A stretch of 7,086 nucleotides of DNA, taken from the NCBI GenBank assembly GCA_003484785.1, contig DNAD01000344.1:1-7086 (forward strand), written 5' to 3'. The notes beneath the pieces were generated by a model, which searched no databases, was not told the DNA's origin, and worked only from the letters and a program-made list of their open reading frames with translations. This document shows, piece after piece, positions 6,747-7,086 of this stretch; position 1 is the stretch's first letter, and every line of letters begins with the position of its first letter. Origin of the DNA: Lachnospiraceae bacterium (GTDB taxonomy: Bacteria > Bacillota > Clostridia > Lachnospirales > Lachnospiraceae). The position numbers and the translations under genes are program-made.

Positions 6747-7001
6747 ATGAAAAAACAGGACGTGGTGATCAAGCTGAAAAATGGTCTGGAAGCAAGGCCT
6801 GTCGCACTGCTGGTTCAGGTTGCTACACAGTTTGAAAGCAGGGTTTATCTTCAGTCGGGAGATAAGCGCGTTAACGCAAAGAGCATCATGGGGATGATGA
6901 CGCTCATACTGGCTGCCGGTGATGAGGTTACGGTCTCGGCTGAGGGCGAGGATGAAGAGGCTGCGGTTGAAGCGATTGTAAAATATCTCAGCGAAGAGTA
7001 G
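6747..7001 (+). CDS. crh: HPr-family phosphocarrier-like protein, Crh type
   Basis: This is an 84-residue HPr-fold protein. In true HPr, His15 in the GIHARP motif takes phosphate from enzyme I. Here the motif reads NGLEARP, with Glu15 replacing the histidine, so it cannot serve as a PTS phosphocarrier. The regulatory site is intact: Ser46 in NAKSIMGMM, the HPr kinase target that allows binding to CcpA. Loss of His15 with Ser46 kept defines Crh, which has Gln15 in B. subtilis and, as here, lies just after whiA (yvcL). The GEDEEAA stretch also resembles Crh. The matching kinase gene hprK is in the same cluster. Start chosen at 6747 by the ribosome binding site and family length (85-88). The name crh is by analogy; orthology versus an independently degenerated HPr copy is not settled. 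Confidence 0.88.
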   Translation: MKKQDVVIKLKNGLEARPVALLVQVATQFESRVYLQSGDKRVNAKSIMGMMTLILAAGDEVTVSAEGEDEEAAVEAIVKYLSEE

Positions 7002-7024
7002 GAAAGAAAAGACAGGGATTTTAA

Positions 7025-7051
7025 GGGGATCGGTGCATGGCATCGGTCCCT
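7025..7051 (+). terminator. Perfect 12-bp stem-loop after the crh-like gene (possible terminator)
   Basis: The arm 7025-7036 (GGGGATCGGTGC) pairs along its whole length with 7040-7051 (GCATCGGTCCCT), including three G-U pairs, around a 3-base ATG loop. It starts 24 bases after the stop of the crh-like gene, a fitting place for a terminator. The bases that follow (ATTGAGTTAAGG) are not a U-tract, so it would be a weak or factor-assisted terminator, an attenuator, or a 3'-end stabilising hairpin. Its right arm is shared with a second hairpin. Confidence 0.4.
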
Positions 7052-7069
7052 ATTGAGTTAAGGGACTGA
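7043..7069 (+). promoter_or_regulatory. Alternative hairpin sharing an arm with the preceding stem-loop
   Basis: The arm 7043-7051 (TCGGTCCCT) also pairs with 7061-7069 (AGGGACTGA) over 9 bp, with one G-U pair, around the 9-base loop ATTGAGTTA. Because 7043-7051 is also part of the right arm of the 7025-7051 hairpin, the two cannot form together. The geometry is that of alternative RNA folds in an attenuator or leader, but no ligand-binding or leader-peptide element is recognised. Confidence 0.3.
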
Positions 7070-7086
7070 GATCCGGGCTGCAAATG

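Noticed and set aside
7084..7086. ATG at the right edge as the start of the next gene
   Set aside because: In related genomes a gene such as dnaE often follows, but only the three bases are visible and no clear ribosome binding site precedes them, so no feature is called.
7002..7086. Promoter for a downstream gene
   Set aside because: TTGAGT at 7053-7058 resembles a -35 box, but no -10-like sequence is found at the right spacing before the window ends.

Overview
The window is a single plus-strand, tightly packed housekeeping gene cluster from a Gram-positive bacterium. Gene order is [tail of an unknown gene] - uvrC - hprK - ROK glucokinase - murB - rapZ - whiA - crh-like HPr paralogue. HPr kinase/phosphorylase, a Ser-46-type HPr-like protein, WhiA and a glcK-type ROK kinase together point to Firmicutes. 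The gene order, moderate base composition and frequent ATA, AGG and AGA codons suggest Clostridia, most likely Lachnospiraceae; the family is inferred from remembered synteny, not measured.

Layout: positions 1-133 hold the last 43 codons of an upstream gene, which overlaps uvrC by ATGA. uvrC (130-2007) is followed after 26 bases by hprK (2034-2987). hprK, glcK, murB and rapZ form an unbroken overlapping chain (TAATG, an 11-base overlap, TAATG). After rapZ the spacing loosens: about 90 bases to the preferred whiA start (36 to a less likely one) and 58 bases from whiA to the crh-like gene. Both looser junctions contain a 14-codon micro-ORF touching the preceding stop, and the first also contains a perfect 9-bp hairpin. 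The last 85 bases are non-coding and hold two hairpins that share an arm and so exclude each other.

Function: uvrC is DNA repair. HprK and the Crh-like protein are the kinase and probable substrate of the Firmicutes carbon catabolite signalling route, and glucokinase makes the glucose 6-phosphate that feeds the glycolytic intermediates HprK senses. MurB completes UDP-MurNAc synthesis, RapZ is a P-loop protein tied in other bacteria to amino-sugar and cell-envelope control, and WhiA is a DNA-binding protein linked to division and growth. The cluster therefore places carbon-status signalling beside envelope synthesis and division.

I see no mobile element, CRISPR array, tRNA, rRNA or defence system, and no sign of a new multi-gene system. 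The points most worth checking are the Glu in place of the phosphorylatable His in the HPr-like protein, the absence of yvcK between rapZ and whiA, and the alternative hairpins at the 3' end.
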